NCBI RefSeq assembly: GCF_000423645.1
Contig: NZ_AUIJ01000013.1
Location: 38,998 to 102,997 of the forward strand
Direction of reading: 5' to 3'
DNA length: 64,000 bases
Source: Sediminimonas qiaohouensis DSM 21189
GTDB taxonomy: Bacteria > Pseudomonadota > Alphaproteobacteria > Rhodobacterales > Rhodobacteraceae
The stretch's first letter is position 1. The number at the start of each line of letters is the position of its first letter. The notes beneath the pieces were generated by a model, which had not been told where the DNA came from, made no database searches, and saw only the letters and a list, made by a program, of their open reading frames with translations. Of this stretch, positions 33,536 to 40,960 are shown piece after piece. Made by a program: the position numbers and the translations under genes.

Positions 33536-34210
33536 ATGACCGACAGCTTCCAGACCCTCTCGGATCTTCTGCACACGCGCCATAGCTGCCGAGGGTTTCG
33601 CCCCGATCCTGTGCCGCGCGACGTGGCCGAACGTATCATCGCCGCCGCCGGGCGCGTGCCGTCGTGGTGCAACGCGCAGCCGTGGCAGGTGATCGTCACC
33701 ACCCCGCCGCAAACCGTAGCCCTGAGCGATGCGCTTTTGCATGCCGTGCAAACCGACGCCCCCGCGCCCGACCTGGACTGGCCCAAGCGTTATACAGGCG
33801 TCTACCAGGACCGTCGCCGCACCTGCGGCTTTCAGCTCTACGAGGCGGTCGGCATCGACCGCGGCGATCGTGACGCGCGCCACGCGCAGATGCTTGAGAA
33901 TTACCGCTTCTTCGGTGCTCCGCACGTGGCCATCGTCACCTCCGATGCCGATCTGGGGCCCTACGGCGCGATGGATACCGGTGGCTTTGTCGCGGCCTTT
34001 ACCCTTGCCGCGCAGGCCCTTGGCGTGGCCAGCATCCCGCAGGCGGCCATCGCCGCCTACGCGCCGACCCTGCGCCGGGTGCTGGATATCCCCGATGACC
34101 GCCTGATCCTGTGCGCGATCTCGTTCGGCTATGCCGATCCCGATCACCCGGCCAACACCTTCCGGACCGAGCGCGCGCCGCTGGACCAGGTGATCGACTG
34201 GCGCACCTGA
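33536..34210 (+). CDS. Nitroreductase-family FMN oxidoreductase
   Basis: A 224-residue flavoprotein. TRHSCRGFRPDPVPRD near residue 13 binds FMN phosphate and PSWCNAQPWQVIV near 38 is the second FMN segment; MDTGGFVAAFTLAAQALG and CAISFGYADPDHPAN complete the family pattern. It would use NAD(P)H to reduce nitroaromatics, quinones or another electron acceptor; substrate unknown. The ATG at 33536 is the family start; an in-frame ATG at 33494 adds 14 unrelated residues. Convergent with hsp20. Confidence 0.88.
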   Translation: MTDSFQTLSDLLHTRHSCRGFRPDPVPRDVAERIIAAAGRVPSWCNAQPWQVIVTTPPQTVALSDALLHAVQTDAPAPDLDWPKRYTGVYQDRRRTCGFQLYEAVGIDRGDRDARHAQMLENYRFFGAPHVAIVTSDADLGPYGAMDTGGFVAAFTLAAQALGVASIPQAAIAAYAPTLRRVLDIPDDRLILCAISFGYADPDHPANTFRTERAPLDQVIDWRT

Positions 34211-34239
34211 TCCGCGCGGGCCGCGCGCGCGGCGGGGCC

Positions 34240-34656
34240 TCAGCCCTTGGTGATCTTCACCTTGCTCGATGGTGCCTCATCAGGCCCGCGCTTGGGCACC
34301 GACAGGGTCAGGATACCGTCCTTCAGTTTTGCCGCCACCTTGTCGCCGTCTGCGTCCTGCGGCAGGCGAAAGGCGCGGCTGAAGGCGCCGTATTGTCGCT
34401 CGCTGAAGTACCAGGTATCGCCCTTGTCCTCGCGCGTGGCTGATTTCTCGCCCTTGACGGTGATCACGCCATCGCTGACCGACACGTCGATATCGCCCTC
34501 CTCGACGCCCGGTAGCTCCATCGTGATGGTATAGGCGTCATCACCCACGCTGGCGTCCGACGCCGGCGCCAGCCAATCGGCCACCCGTGAGCCGACCGCC
34601 TTGAACGGCTCGTAAAGCGATGGCCACAACCCTGCGGTATGAGATTTCTCTACCAT
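34240..34656 (-). CDS. Small heat-shock protein (Hsp20/alpha-crystallin)
   Basis: A 138-residue ATP-independent chaperone. The alpha-crystallin domain runs from about residue 40 to 130: AYTITMELPGVEEGDIDVSV, GVITVKGEKS, the AFSRAFRLPQD strand and LKDGILTLSVPKR. It prevents protein aggregation under stress. The ATG at 34656 has AGGAGG upstream and starts MVEKSHTAGLWP. A good sigma70-like promoter lies at 34711-34739. No inverted CIRCE element was seen. Confidence 0.93.
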   Translation of the reverse strand: MVEKSHTAGLWPSLYEPFKAVGSRVADWLAPASDASVGDDAYTITMELPGVEEGDIDVSVSDGVITVKGEKSATREDKGDTWYFSERQYGAFSRAFRLPQDADGDKVAAKLKDGILTLSVPKRGPDEAPSSKVKITKG

Positions 34657-34710
34657 TTCATCCTCCTTTTTCGTGTTGCATTTCAAACACTTCTGGAACG
34701 ATGACACAAA

Positions 34711-34739
34711 AATATATGTTCGTCGTTGATCCGCGTCAA
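34711..34739 (-). promoter_or_regulatory. Sigma70-like promoter of hsp20
   Basis: On the minus strand TTGACG, a 17-base spacer and TATATT precede hsp20, giving a 5' leader of about 45-50 bases. This looks like a standard vegetative promoter; an RpoH-type site was not recognised. Confidence 0.65.
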
Positions 34740-34813
34740 TTTCCGCTTGCGCCCGCGCGGCCGCCGGCGGCATGCTGCCGCTCGCATCCTGTCCTAACCC
34801 GAAAGGCCCCGAT

Positions 34814-35251
34814 ATGCGCGCCCTCGTTCAACGCGTCACCCATGCCTCGGTCAGCGTCGAAGGCGCTTGCGTCGGGCGCACCGGCCCCGGCCTTTTGCTG
34901 CTGGTCTGCGCCATGCAGGGCGATACCGAGGAAAACGCCGCGAAACTGGCGTCCAAGGTCGCCCGCCTGCGCATCTTTCGCGACGAGGCGGGGAAAACCA
35001 ACCGCTCGGCCCTTGATGCGGGGGCCTCCGCGCTGGTGATCAGCCAGTTCACCCTTGCCGCAGACACCTCGCGCGGCAACCGCCCCGGCTTTTCCGCCGC
35101 CGCCGCCCCGGACGTAGCCGAGGCGCTGTACCTGAGCGTGGCCAAGCACCTCGAAACCCTCGGCATTCCCACCCAAACCGGCCAGTTCGGCGCCGAAATG
35201 CAGGTGGAGCTGACCAATGACGGCCCGATGACCATCTGGCTGGAGGTGTGA
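34814..35251 (+). CDS. dtd: D-aminoacyl-tRNA deacylase
   Basis: A 145-residue enzyme that removes D-amino acids wrongly attached to tRNA. The [20 protein letters not shown] segment near residue 77 contains the SQxT active-site motif, and [11 protein letters not shown] at the C-terminus is the Gly-Pro motif of the family. [17 protein letters not shown] is the standard N-terminus, placing the start at 34814. It is divergent from hsp20. Confidence 0.95.
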   Translation: MRALVQRVTHASVSVEGACVGRTGPGLLLLVCAMQGDTEENAAKLASKVARLRIFRDEAGKTNRSALDAGASALVISQFTLAADTSRGNRPGFSAAAAPDVAEALYLSVAKHLETLGIPTQTGQFGAEMQVELTNDGPMTIWLEV

Positions 35252-35593
35252 TCAGGCCGGCGCGGCTCCTCAACCATTCGCTCACTAACCGCCCGAATAG
35301 CGCCGACAGGCGCCGGGCGAGCGGTCATGCCAGAGGCATGCTTTCAGCATGACCCGTCCCGGCGGGCTGGCGCTTTGGAGGGGTGGCACTACCGTTGATA
35401 GGACGGAGGTATGCGGCGGGATAAAGCGCGCCGCCAAACCGTTGCAGCGCCATCCCACGGGCTGGCGCGCGCCCGGCTTGCACCACTCCCGCCACCAACC
35501 ACAAAGACACGAAAACCAATTACACCTTACATTTCAACAACTTACAATTTTATTCCCATAGTGAAACATCGCTGTCGCCTGCCCCGCGCACCC

Positions 35594-35602
35594 TGCTATA
35601 AT
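35594..35602 (+). promoter_or_regulatory. Extended -10 promoter (TGCTATAAT) abutting the dinB start
   Basis: A perfect extended -10 element, TG-C-TATAAT, ends seven bases before the dinB ATG at 35609, so transcription should begin at or next to the A of the start codon. No clear -35 and no LexA box (GTTC-N7-GTTC or GAAC-N7-GAAC) was seen in the preceding 100 bases. The region 35252-35593 holds no gene; 35495-35570 is unusually AT-rich. Confidence 0.65.
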
Positions 35603-35608
35603 GCCCCC

Positions 35609-36865
35609 ATGCCCGCCCTTTGCCGCGATTGCCTGACCACCTTTGACGCCGGCGCCCGCTGCCCCGCCTGCGCCAGTCGCCGCGTGGCCGCCCACCCCGA
35701 GCTGTTCTCGCTCTCTATCGCCCACATGGATTGCGACGCCTTCTATGCCAGCGTCGAAAAACGCGACAATCCCGATCTCGCCGACAAGCCGGTCATCATC
35801 GGCGGCGGTGCCCGCGGCGTCGTCTCGACGGCCTGCTATATCGCCCGCATCAGGGGCATCCATTCGGCCATGCCTATGTTCCAGGCCCGCCGCCTGTGCC
35901 CCGAGGCGGTCGTGATCCCCCCCAGGATGGAGCATTACGCCGCCATCAGCCGCGAAATCCGCGCCATGATGCAAGAGATGACCCCCGCGGTCGAGCCGCT
36001 CTCGCTTGACGAGGCCTTCATGGACCTCGGCGGCACCGCCCGCCTCCACGGCGCGCCCCCCGCCGTCATGCTGGCCCGCCTGATCCGGCGGATGCGGGAC
36101 GAACTGGGCATCGCCGGCTCGATTGGGCTGAGCCACAACAAGTTCCTGGCCAAGATCGCCTCGGACCTCGACAAGCCGCACGGCTTTTCCGTGATAGGGC
36201 AGGCCGATACCGACGCCTTCCTGCGCGACAAACCCGTTAGCCTGATCTGGGGCGTCGGCGCCACCTCGCGCGCCGCGCTTGAAAGGGCGGGCATCCACAC
36301 CTTCGCCGATCTGCTGCGGTGGGACCGCTCCGATCTACACGCCCGTTTCGGCAGCATGGGAGAACGGCTCTGGACCCTCGCCCGCGGTCAGGACACTCGC
36401 CGCGTTTCGGCCAATCACCCGGTGAAATCCATCTCGAACGAGACCACGTTTGCCACCGATACTGCCGATCCCGACGTGCTTGACGGGCACCTGTGGCGGC
36501 TGGCCGAAAAGGTGTCGGACCGCGCCAAGGCGCGTGACCTAGCCGGGCGGGTTGTCACGCTCAAGCTCAAGACAGCCGATCATCGCCTGCTCACCCGCCG
36601 CCACAGCCTGCGCGACGCGACCCATTTCGCCGATACCATCTACCGCGCTGCGCGCGATCTGTATGATCGCGGCGGTGCCTCCGCCGGCCCCTTTCGCCTG
36701 CTGGGTGTCGGCCTTTCGGATCTGTGCCCCGCCGCGCAGGCCGACCGCTCGGGCGATTTGCTGGATCCGGCCGCCACCGCCCGCCACGCCACTGAGCGCA
36801 CCACCGACGCGATCCGCCGCCGCTTTGGGGCCCAGGCGATCCGCAAGGGCCGCTCCCTGCGCTAG
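35609..36865 (+). CDS. dinB: DNA polymerase IV (Y-family)
   Basis: A 418-residue translesion polymerase. IAHMDCDAFYASVEKRD (about 32-48) is the first metal-binding palm motif and PLSLDEAFMDLGG (about 130) the second, with catalytic Asp and Glu present; IGLSHNKFLAKIASDLDKP is the fingers-palm helix. The N-terminus carries an extra four-cysteine motif, CRDC..CPAC (residues 5-22), a possible zinc site found in some alphaproteobacterial DinB proteins. The ATG at 35609 sits at the predicted transcription start, so the mRNA is probably leaderless. The C-terminus is shorter than those DinB proteins that end in a clamp-binding motif; I see no clear one. Confidence 0.9.
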   Translation: MPALCRDCLTTFDAGARCPACASRRVAAHPELFSLSIAHMDCDAFYASVEKRDNPDLADKPVIIGGGARGVVSTACYIARIRGIHSAMPMFQARRLCPEAVVIPPRMEHYAAISREIRAMMQEMTPAVEPLSLDEAFMDLGGTARLHGAPPAVMLARLIRRMRDELGIAGSIGLSHNKFLAKIASDLDKPHGFSVIGQADTDAFLRDKPVSLIWGVGATSRAALERAGIHTFADLLRWDRSDLHARFGSMGERLWTLARGQDTRRVSANHPVKSISNETTFATDTADPDVLDGHLWRLAEKVSDRAKARDLAGRVVTLKLKTADHRLLTRRHSLRDATHFADTIYRAARDLYDRGGASAGPFRLLGVGLSDLCPAAQADRSGDLLDPAATARHATERTTDAIRRRFGAQAIRKGRSLR

Positions 36866-36872
36866 GCCGCCC

Positions 36873-37736
36873 CTACTCCGCCGCCAGCGCCCCATCCCCC
36901 GCCGCACCGATCAGGGCGATGTCCGCCACGACGCCGCTCATCACCTGAACGAAGGCGTCGAAATCGCCGTTGGGCCGCACCCGGCGCTCGTCCATGTAGA
37001 GGCTGCGATCGATCTCGATCTGGATGACGTGCTGATTACGCAGGGGCCGGCCGTAATGCTGCACCGTGTAAGCGCCCGCGAAGGGGGCGTTGCGCGCGGT
37101 CACCAGGCCGGCACGGGCAAACGCCGCCTCGACCCGCTCGACCACCGCGGCGCCAGCCGCCGCGCCGAACCTGTCGCCCAGCACCACGTCGGGCCGCTTT
37201 GCCCCATGCCGCGCCACGCCGTCCACCGCCTCGTGCGGCATCGAGTGGCAGTCGATCAGGATCGCCTGGCCGAACCGCTCATGCGCCTCCTTCAATAGCG
37301 CGCCAAGCTGCGCATGGTAGGGGCGCCAACAGGTCGCGATACGCTGATGCGCCTCGCTCAGCGGGATTTTCCCACGATAAAGCGCGCGCCCCCCCGCCAC
37401 GACCCGCGGGATCACCCCCAGCCCCGAGGCGATGCGCGGATTATGGGCCACCGCCCGCGCCCCTTCGACGATGGCCGGGTCAAGCTCTTCCGCGCTGCGG
37501 TTCAGATCCACGTAGGCGCGCGGCACATCCGCCAGCAACAAGGGCGCGCCGTGACGCGGCGCCGCCGCGATCAGCCGGTCAACATAGGCGTCCTCGGACG
37601 ACCGGATATCCGTCCCCCCGACAACCGCCCGGGCAAGGAAGTCCTCGGGATACTTGCGCCCGCTATGCGGCGAGGCAAAGATCACGCAGGTGTTGCGCTC
37701 GGCGGGCTGAACGATATGAAAGGGTCGGCTTGGCAT
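36873..37736 (-). CDS. N-formylglutamate amidohydrolase family protein
   Basis: A 287-residue hydrolase. FASPHSGRKYPEDFLARA near residue 21 and ILIDCHSMP near 158 hold the metal-binding histidines of the N-formylglutamate deformylase family. The reaction would release formate and glutamate, the last step of one histidine degradation route, but no hut gene is nearby, so the substrate is open. The ATG at 37736 has AGGAGG just upstream. It is convergent with dinB, seven bases away. Confidence 0.85.
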   Translation of the reverse strand: MPSRPFHIVQPAERNTCVIFASPHSGRKYPEDFLARAVVGGTDIRSSEDAYVDRLIAAAPRHGAPLLLADVPRAYVDLNRSAEELDPAIVEGARAVAHNPRIASGLGVIPRVVAGGRALYRGKIPLSEAHQRIATCWRPYHAQLGALLKEAHERFGQAILIDCHSMPHEAVDGVARHGAKRPDVVLGDRFGAAAGAAVVERVEAAFARAGLVTARNAPFAGAYTVQHYGRPLRNQHVIQIEIDRSLYMDERRVRPNGDFDAFVQVMSGVVADIALIGAAGDGALAAE

Positions 37737-37790
37737 CGGTCCTCCTGACATACCAAGTTATAGCGCGATAAATTGCCTTGCCAAAAGCCC

Positions 37791-37819
37791 TTGATCCCCC
37801 TGCCGACTCCTTTTATAGA
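37791..37819 (+). promoter_or_regulatory. Promoter of tRNA-Val and possibly rpmJ
   Basis: TTGATC, a 17-base spacer and TATAGA precede the tRNA by about 67 bases. It is the only strong sigma70-like promoter seen before the tRNA-rpmJ pair. Confidence 0.6.
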
Positions 37820-37886
37820 CACGCGAACCGGCGCGGAATATCCGCGCCCCTCTTATTCGGAGGGGTCGAATTTCCGTCGGGATCAT

Positions 37887-37961
37887 GGGCGATTAGCTCA
37901 GCGGTAGAGCACTTCGTTGACATCGAAGGGGTCACTGGTTCAATCCCAGTATCGCCCACCA
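37887..37961 (+). tRNA. tRNA-Val (GAC)
   Basis: Acceptor stem GGGCGAT / ATCGCCC (7 bp), D arm with TAGCTCAGCGGTAGAGC, anticodon arm CTTCG-TTGACAT-CGAAG with GAC as anticodon, a short variable loop, and T arm ACTGG-TTCAATC-CCAGT. The 3' ACCA is encoded. It reads GUC (and GUU) valine codons. It is followed 76 bases later by rpmJ. Confidence 0.97.
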
Positions 37962-38037
37962 TGATTTCACTGCCCCGCCAACGGGGCGCCCGCAAACCCA
38001 GGCGCAAGGCCCGCGCCGCGACAGACAGGAGACGACC

Positions 38038-38163
38038 ATGAAGGTCAAAAACTCGCTCCGCTCGCTCAAGAACCGGCACCGCGACTGCCGTGTCGTGCGC
38101 CGCAAAGGCCGCGTCTACGTGATCAACAAGACCCAGCGCCGCTTCAAGGCACGCCAGGGCTGA
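38038..38163 (+). CDS. rpmJ: 50S ribosomal protein L36 (type B)
   Basis: A 41-residue protein starting [20 protein letters not shown] and containing [21 protein letters not shown]. This is the L36 type without the full zinc-ribbon (only one Cys remains), found in many alphaproteobacteria. AGGAGAC lies seven bases before the ATG. It is too short for many gene callers but is unmistakable. A terminator follows. Confidence 0.97.
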   Translation: MKVKNSLRSLKNRHRDCRVVRRKGRVYVINKTQRRFKARQG

Positions 38164-38183
38164 TTACCGCGTTGCAGTCTTTC

Positions 38184-38215
38184 AAAGGTCGCTGCCATTG
38201 GCATGCGGCCTTTTT
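38184..38215 (+). terminator. Rho-independent terminator of rpmJ
   Basis: Stem AAAGGTCGC-TGCC / GGCATGCGGCCTTT (one G-U pair, one bulge) with an ATT loop, then TTTTT, 20 bases past the rpmJ stop. Confidence 0.85.
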
Positions 38216-38254
38216 GGTGTTGTTGGCGTCCTCAGTCTAGCATTGAAAGAGGCC

Positions 38255-38595
38255 GCCCTCCCCCGCGCGGCATCAAGTATCCGTCCGTGTCAATCGGGTT
38301 TTGGGTGCCATGTCCTGTCCTCGCGGATGAGTGTGTTGGCGAGTTGAACGAGTTTTCGCATGAGTGCGGTGAGCGCGACCTTGTGAGGTTTTCCGGCTTC
38401 ACGCAGGTGTCTGCGCCCGCCCTCTATCCTCGCCTTGCCGCGCCAGGTGCCGGATTGCCGGGTCATCAGGGCGGTCCGGTCGCGCACCAGGCCCGAGCGG
38501 GCGACATGCCGCTGCGTATCCGTTCAGGCCTCATGCGAAGACGGCGGTCGATCTCACTTGATTACGGTCCTGACAGACCGGGCGCGAAACGATCC
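38255..38595 (-). mobile_element. Remnant of an IS110-type element, copy B (inverted)
   Basis: The reverse complement of copy A at 24746-25088 with one substitution in the core. It sits 40 bases past the rpmJ terminator. The flanking 38596-38750 shows no gene, although GTCACGCCGGAGG next to this copy (minus strand) also occurs at 24578-24590 near copy A. The two copies bracket 13.2 kb of housekeeping genes. Confidence 0.85.
38290..38487 (-). pseudogene. IS110-family transposase C-terminal fragment, copy B
   Basis: A 65-codon frame identical in protein sequence to the fragment at 24854-25051, with the same internal deletion between GGRRH and AGKPHKVAL. The catalytic N-terminal domain is absent. 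It is non-functional. Confidence 0.8.
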
Positions 38596-38750
38596 TCCGG
38601 CGTGACCGGCACGGCGATTTGGCTGACACCTGCGCATCGCTTTGAGGTTCTTCGGATTTGGCTGTCATAAAGTGCCCGCACCAACGTAGGATCGCCGCAC
38701 CGTGGCCCGACGATGCGCGGCTTCTCGGCCGGGCGGGGCGTGCCCCCACG

Positions 38751-38781
38751 AAAAAGGGCCGGTCGCTATGTGCGCCGGCCC
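38751..38781 (-). terminator. Rho-independent terminator of the Bax-inhibitor-1 gene
   Basis: On the minus strand GGGCCGG, a 12-base loop, CCGGCCC and then TTTTT lie 26 bases past the stop of the 38807 gene. Confidence 0.85.
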
Positions 38782-38806
38782 TGATACATGTCTGTCGGTG
38801 GTTCCG

Positions 38807-39583
38807 CTATTCCTGCTGGCCCATGAACATCAGCAGGAACTGGAACATGTTGAGGAAGTCCAGGTACAGGCTGAGCGCGCCGTGGATGGCGGATTTGTCC
38901 AGCCATTCCTGATCGCCATGGGCGGCATGTTGCAAGTACATGTTCTTGATGTGCTGCGTGTCATAGGCCGTGAGGCCCGCAAAGATCAGCACGCCAAGCG
39001 CCGAGATCGCGAACATGATCGCGGGCGATCCGAGGAAGATGTTGATGATCATCGCCACCAGCAGGCCGATCACGCCCATGATCAGGAACGAACCCCAGCC
39101 CGAGATGTCCTTTTTCGTGGTGTACCCCCACAGAGACAGGCCCGCGAACGCGATGGCCGTCACCAGGAAGGTCTGCACGATCGAAAAGGACGTGTAGAAG
39201 ATGAAGATCGAGCTGAGCGACACACCGATCAGCGTGGCAAAGACAAAGAAGAACAGCTGCGCCGCCTGCGCCGAAGCGCGTTGCATCACGGCGCCAAAGC
39301 CAAAGACCATCAGCAGCGGTGCGAACATGATCACCCATTTCAGCGGCGTCGTGTAGATCAGCGCGCCGAAATTGGTCAGCATCTTGCCATTGCCGATCTC
39401 ACCCACTGCCATGGCCGGATCGGTCGTGGTGGCAATGCCCGAAATCGCCCATGCCGCCAGCGCGGTAATGAGCATGCCCACGGACATGGTGCCGTAGACC
39501 TTGTTCATGTGGGCGCGAAGCCCCTCGTCAATCTGGGCGGCGCTTCTGCCGGCCGCCGTCCGGATCGTGTTGAAATCAGCCAT
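38807..39583 (-). CDS. Bax inhibitor-1 / YccA family membrane protein
   Basis: A 258-residue protein with seven hydrophobic segments from about residue 30 to the end. RAHMNKVYGTMSVGMLITALAA starts the domain and ALSLYLDFLNMFQFLLMFMG ends it, as in TMBIM/UPF0005 proteins. Bacterial homologues conduct protons or calcium (BsYetJ) or modulate FtsH (E. coli YccA); which applies here is unknown. Single gene with its own terminator. Confidence 0.92.
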   Translation of the reverse strand: MADFNTIRTAAGRSAAQIDEGLRAHMNKVYGTMSVGMLITALAAWAISGIATTTDPAMAVGEIGNGKMLTNFGALIYTTPLKWVIMFAPLLMVFGFGAVMQRASAQAAQLFFFVFATLIGVSLSSIFIFYTSFSIVQTFLVTAIAFAGLSLWGYTTKKDISGWGSFLIMGVIGLLVAMIINIFLGSPAIMFAISALGVLIFAGLTAYDTQHIKNMYLQHAAHGDQEWLDKSAIHGALSLYLDFLNMFQFLLMFMGQQE

Positions 39584-39694
39584 TCATGCCTCCGATGGTG
39601 AACCTTTGATGCCCGTCAGGACTCTCAGGATGAATATCGTGCACGGTGTGCATGTTTTCAAGGCTTTCCGGTGGCGTGCCCGCAGTTTTCAGGT

Positions 39695-39916
39695 TTAGCG
39701 CAGCCAGTGCTGCGGCACGTCCCAGATCGGGCGGTTTGCCTCGGACAGGGCCGTGTCGCGGGTCAGGCCGATATCGCGCAGGGCATGTTCGTCCAGCCGG
39801 GCCAGTGCGCGGCGCTGGACGCGCACGGCCAGCATGCCGCGCAGGCGGCTCAGGACGCCGGGGCGGCGGGGGGCGGTGCAGGCGGTGTCGCGGCGGGTAG
39901 AGGTCAGGGTCGTCAT
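39695..39916 (-). CDS. DUF1127 small basic protein
   Basis: A 73-residue Arg-rich protein. The C-terminal part, RALARLDEHALRDIGLTRDTA, is the DUF1127 domain, which in several alphaproteobacteria binds RNA or affects phosphate and stress responses (e.g. in Agrobacterium and Rhodobacter). The function of this copy is unknown. The ATG at 39916 begins MTTLTSTRRD. It is divergent from the LysR gene, with an inverted repeat between them, so the regulator may control it. Confidence 0.85.
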   Translation of the reverse strand: MTTLTSTRRDTACTAPRRPGVLSRLRGMLAVRVQRRALARLDEHALRDIGLTRDTALSEANRPIWDVPQHWLR

Positions 39917-39953
39917 GGCGGATACCTTCGCAAATGTGATCGGTAATCGGGGT

Positions 39954-39974
39954 TGCATCATCTATGGTGATGTA
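39954..39974. promoter_or_regulatory. Inverted repeat between DUF1127 and LysR genes
   Basis: TGCATCA-TCTATGG-TGATGTA is a 6-of-7 inverted repeat in the 117-base divergent gap. The T-N11-A spacing expected of LysR sites is present (T954..A974 region). The rest of the gap, 39990-40030, is AT-rich and likely promoter DNA. Confidence 0.5.
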
Positions 39975-40033
39975 TATGGGGTTGCGCCGCATTTTAAAAT
40001 TAATATTTATTAGCTAACGCATAAAAAACGGTG

Positions 40034-40888
40034 ATGAATATGAGAAACCTTGACGTCACGACCCTTCGCTCGTTCATCGCGGTGGCCGACACCGGTGGCG
40101 TAACCCGTGCCGCAGGGCAGCTCAACCTGACGCAATCGGCGGTGTCTATGCAGGTCAAGCGGCTTGAGGACATGCTGGGTCAGACCCTGCTGGAGCGGGC
40201 CAATCGCAGCGTCTCGCTGACCGCCTCGGGGCAGCAGCTTCTGGGCTATGCGCGGCGGATCGTCGAGGTGAACGACGACGCGATCTCGCGCCTGACGGAC
40301 CAGGTGTTCGAGGGCGAGATTGTGCTGGGCGTGCCGCATGACGTGGTCTACCCGGTGATTCCCAAGGTGTTGCAGCGGTTCCATGCGCAATACCCGCGCA
40401 TGCGGGTCAATCTGCAGTCGTCCTATACCACCGGTCTGAAGCGGCAATACGCGCATGGCGAGATCAACGTGATCCTGACCACCGAAGGCGGCGTCGATGC
40501 CGGCGGCGAGACGCTGGACGAGGTGCCCCTGCGCTGGATCGGGGCGCCGGGTGGCAGCGCGTGGAAACGGCGGCCGCTGCGCCTTGCCTATTGCCGCTAT
40601 TGCAAGTTTCGCGACGGCGATATCGGGCGGCTGGACGACGAGGGGATCGAATGGGAAATGGCGGTGGATTCGGACTCTGACCGTACCGTTGAGGCCACGG
40701 TCAGCGCCGATCTGGCGATCACCTCGATGCTGGAGGGGCACGCGCCGCCGCACCTGGAATGCATCAACTCGGGCGGCGAGCTGCCGGATCTGGGCATGCA
40801 GAAGATCAACCTTTACGGTGGCCAGGCGCGCGACGAGATCCAGCGAGACCTGTGCGCCATGATCCGTGAGGGGTTCGCGGCCCGCTGA
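40034..40888 (+). CDS. LysR-type transcriptional regulator
   Basis: A 284-residue regulator. The N-terminal helix-turn-helix spans about residues 8-65 (LRSFIAVADTGGVTRAAGQL, QSAVSMQVKRLED), followed by the linker helix and a ligand-binding domain beginning EGEIVLGVPHDVV near 92. The ligand is unknown. GTG at 40031 and ATG at 40034 or 40040 are alternatives; 40034 is taken. It is divergent from the DUF1127 gene, its most likely target apart from itself. Confidence 0.9.
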   Translation: MNMRNLDVTTLRSFIAVADTGGVTRAAGQLNLTQSAVSMQVKRLEDMLGQTLLERANRSVSLTASGQQLLGYARRIVEVNDDAISRLTDQVFEGEIVLGVPHDVVYPVIPKVLQRFHAQYPRMRVNLQSSYTTGLKRQYAHGEINVILTTEGGVDAGGETLDEVPLRWIGAPGGSAWKRRPLRLAYCRYCKFRDGDIGRLDDEGIEWEMAVDSDSDRTVEATVSADLAITSMLEGHAPPHLECINSGGELPDLGMQKINLYGGQARDEIQRDLCAMIREGFAAR

Positions 40889-40901
40889 GCGCGGCCCGGC
40901 C

Positions 40902-40934
40902 CTTCATCTTGCCCAAAATACTCCCGCCGGAGGC
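40902..40934 (+). repeat. Dispersed palindromic repeat, copy 3
   Basis: CCTTCATCTTGCCC followed by AAAATACTCCCGCCGGAGGC. Same family as 30879, lying between the convergent LysR and oxidoreductase genes. Confidence 0.85.
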
Positions 40935-40960
40935 GTCCGGCCGTCCCGCCCGGCGCGGCG

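Noticed and set aside
25089..38254. The segment between the two IS110 remnants as a composite transposon or genomic island
   Set aside because: It carries housekeeping genes (rnpB, rpmG, gatCA, tadA, rpmJ, tRNA) with base composition like the rest, and both IS copies are inactive fragments.
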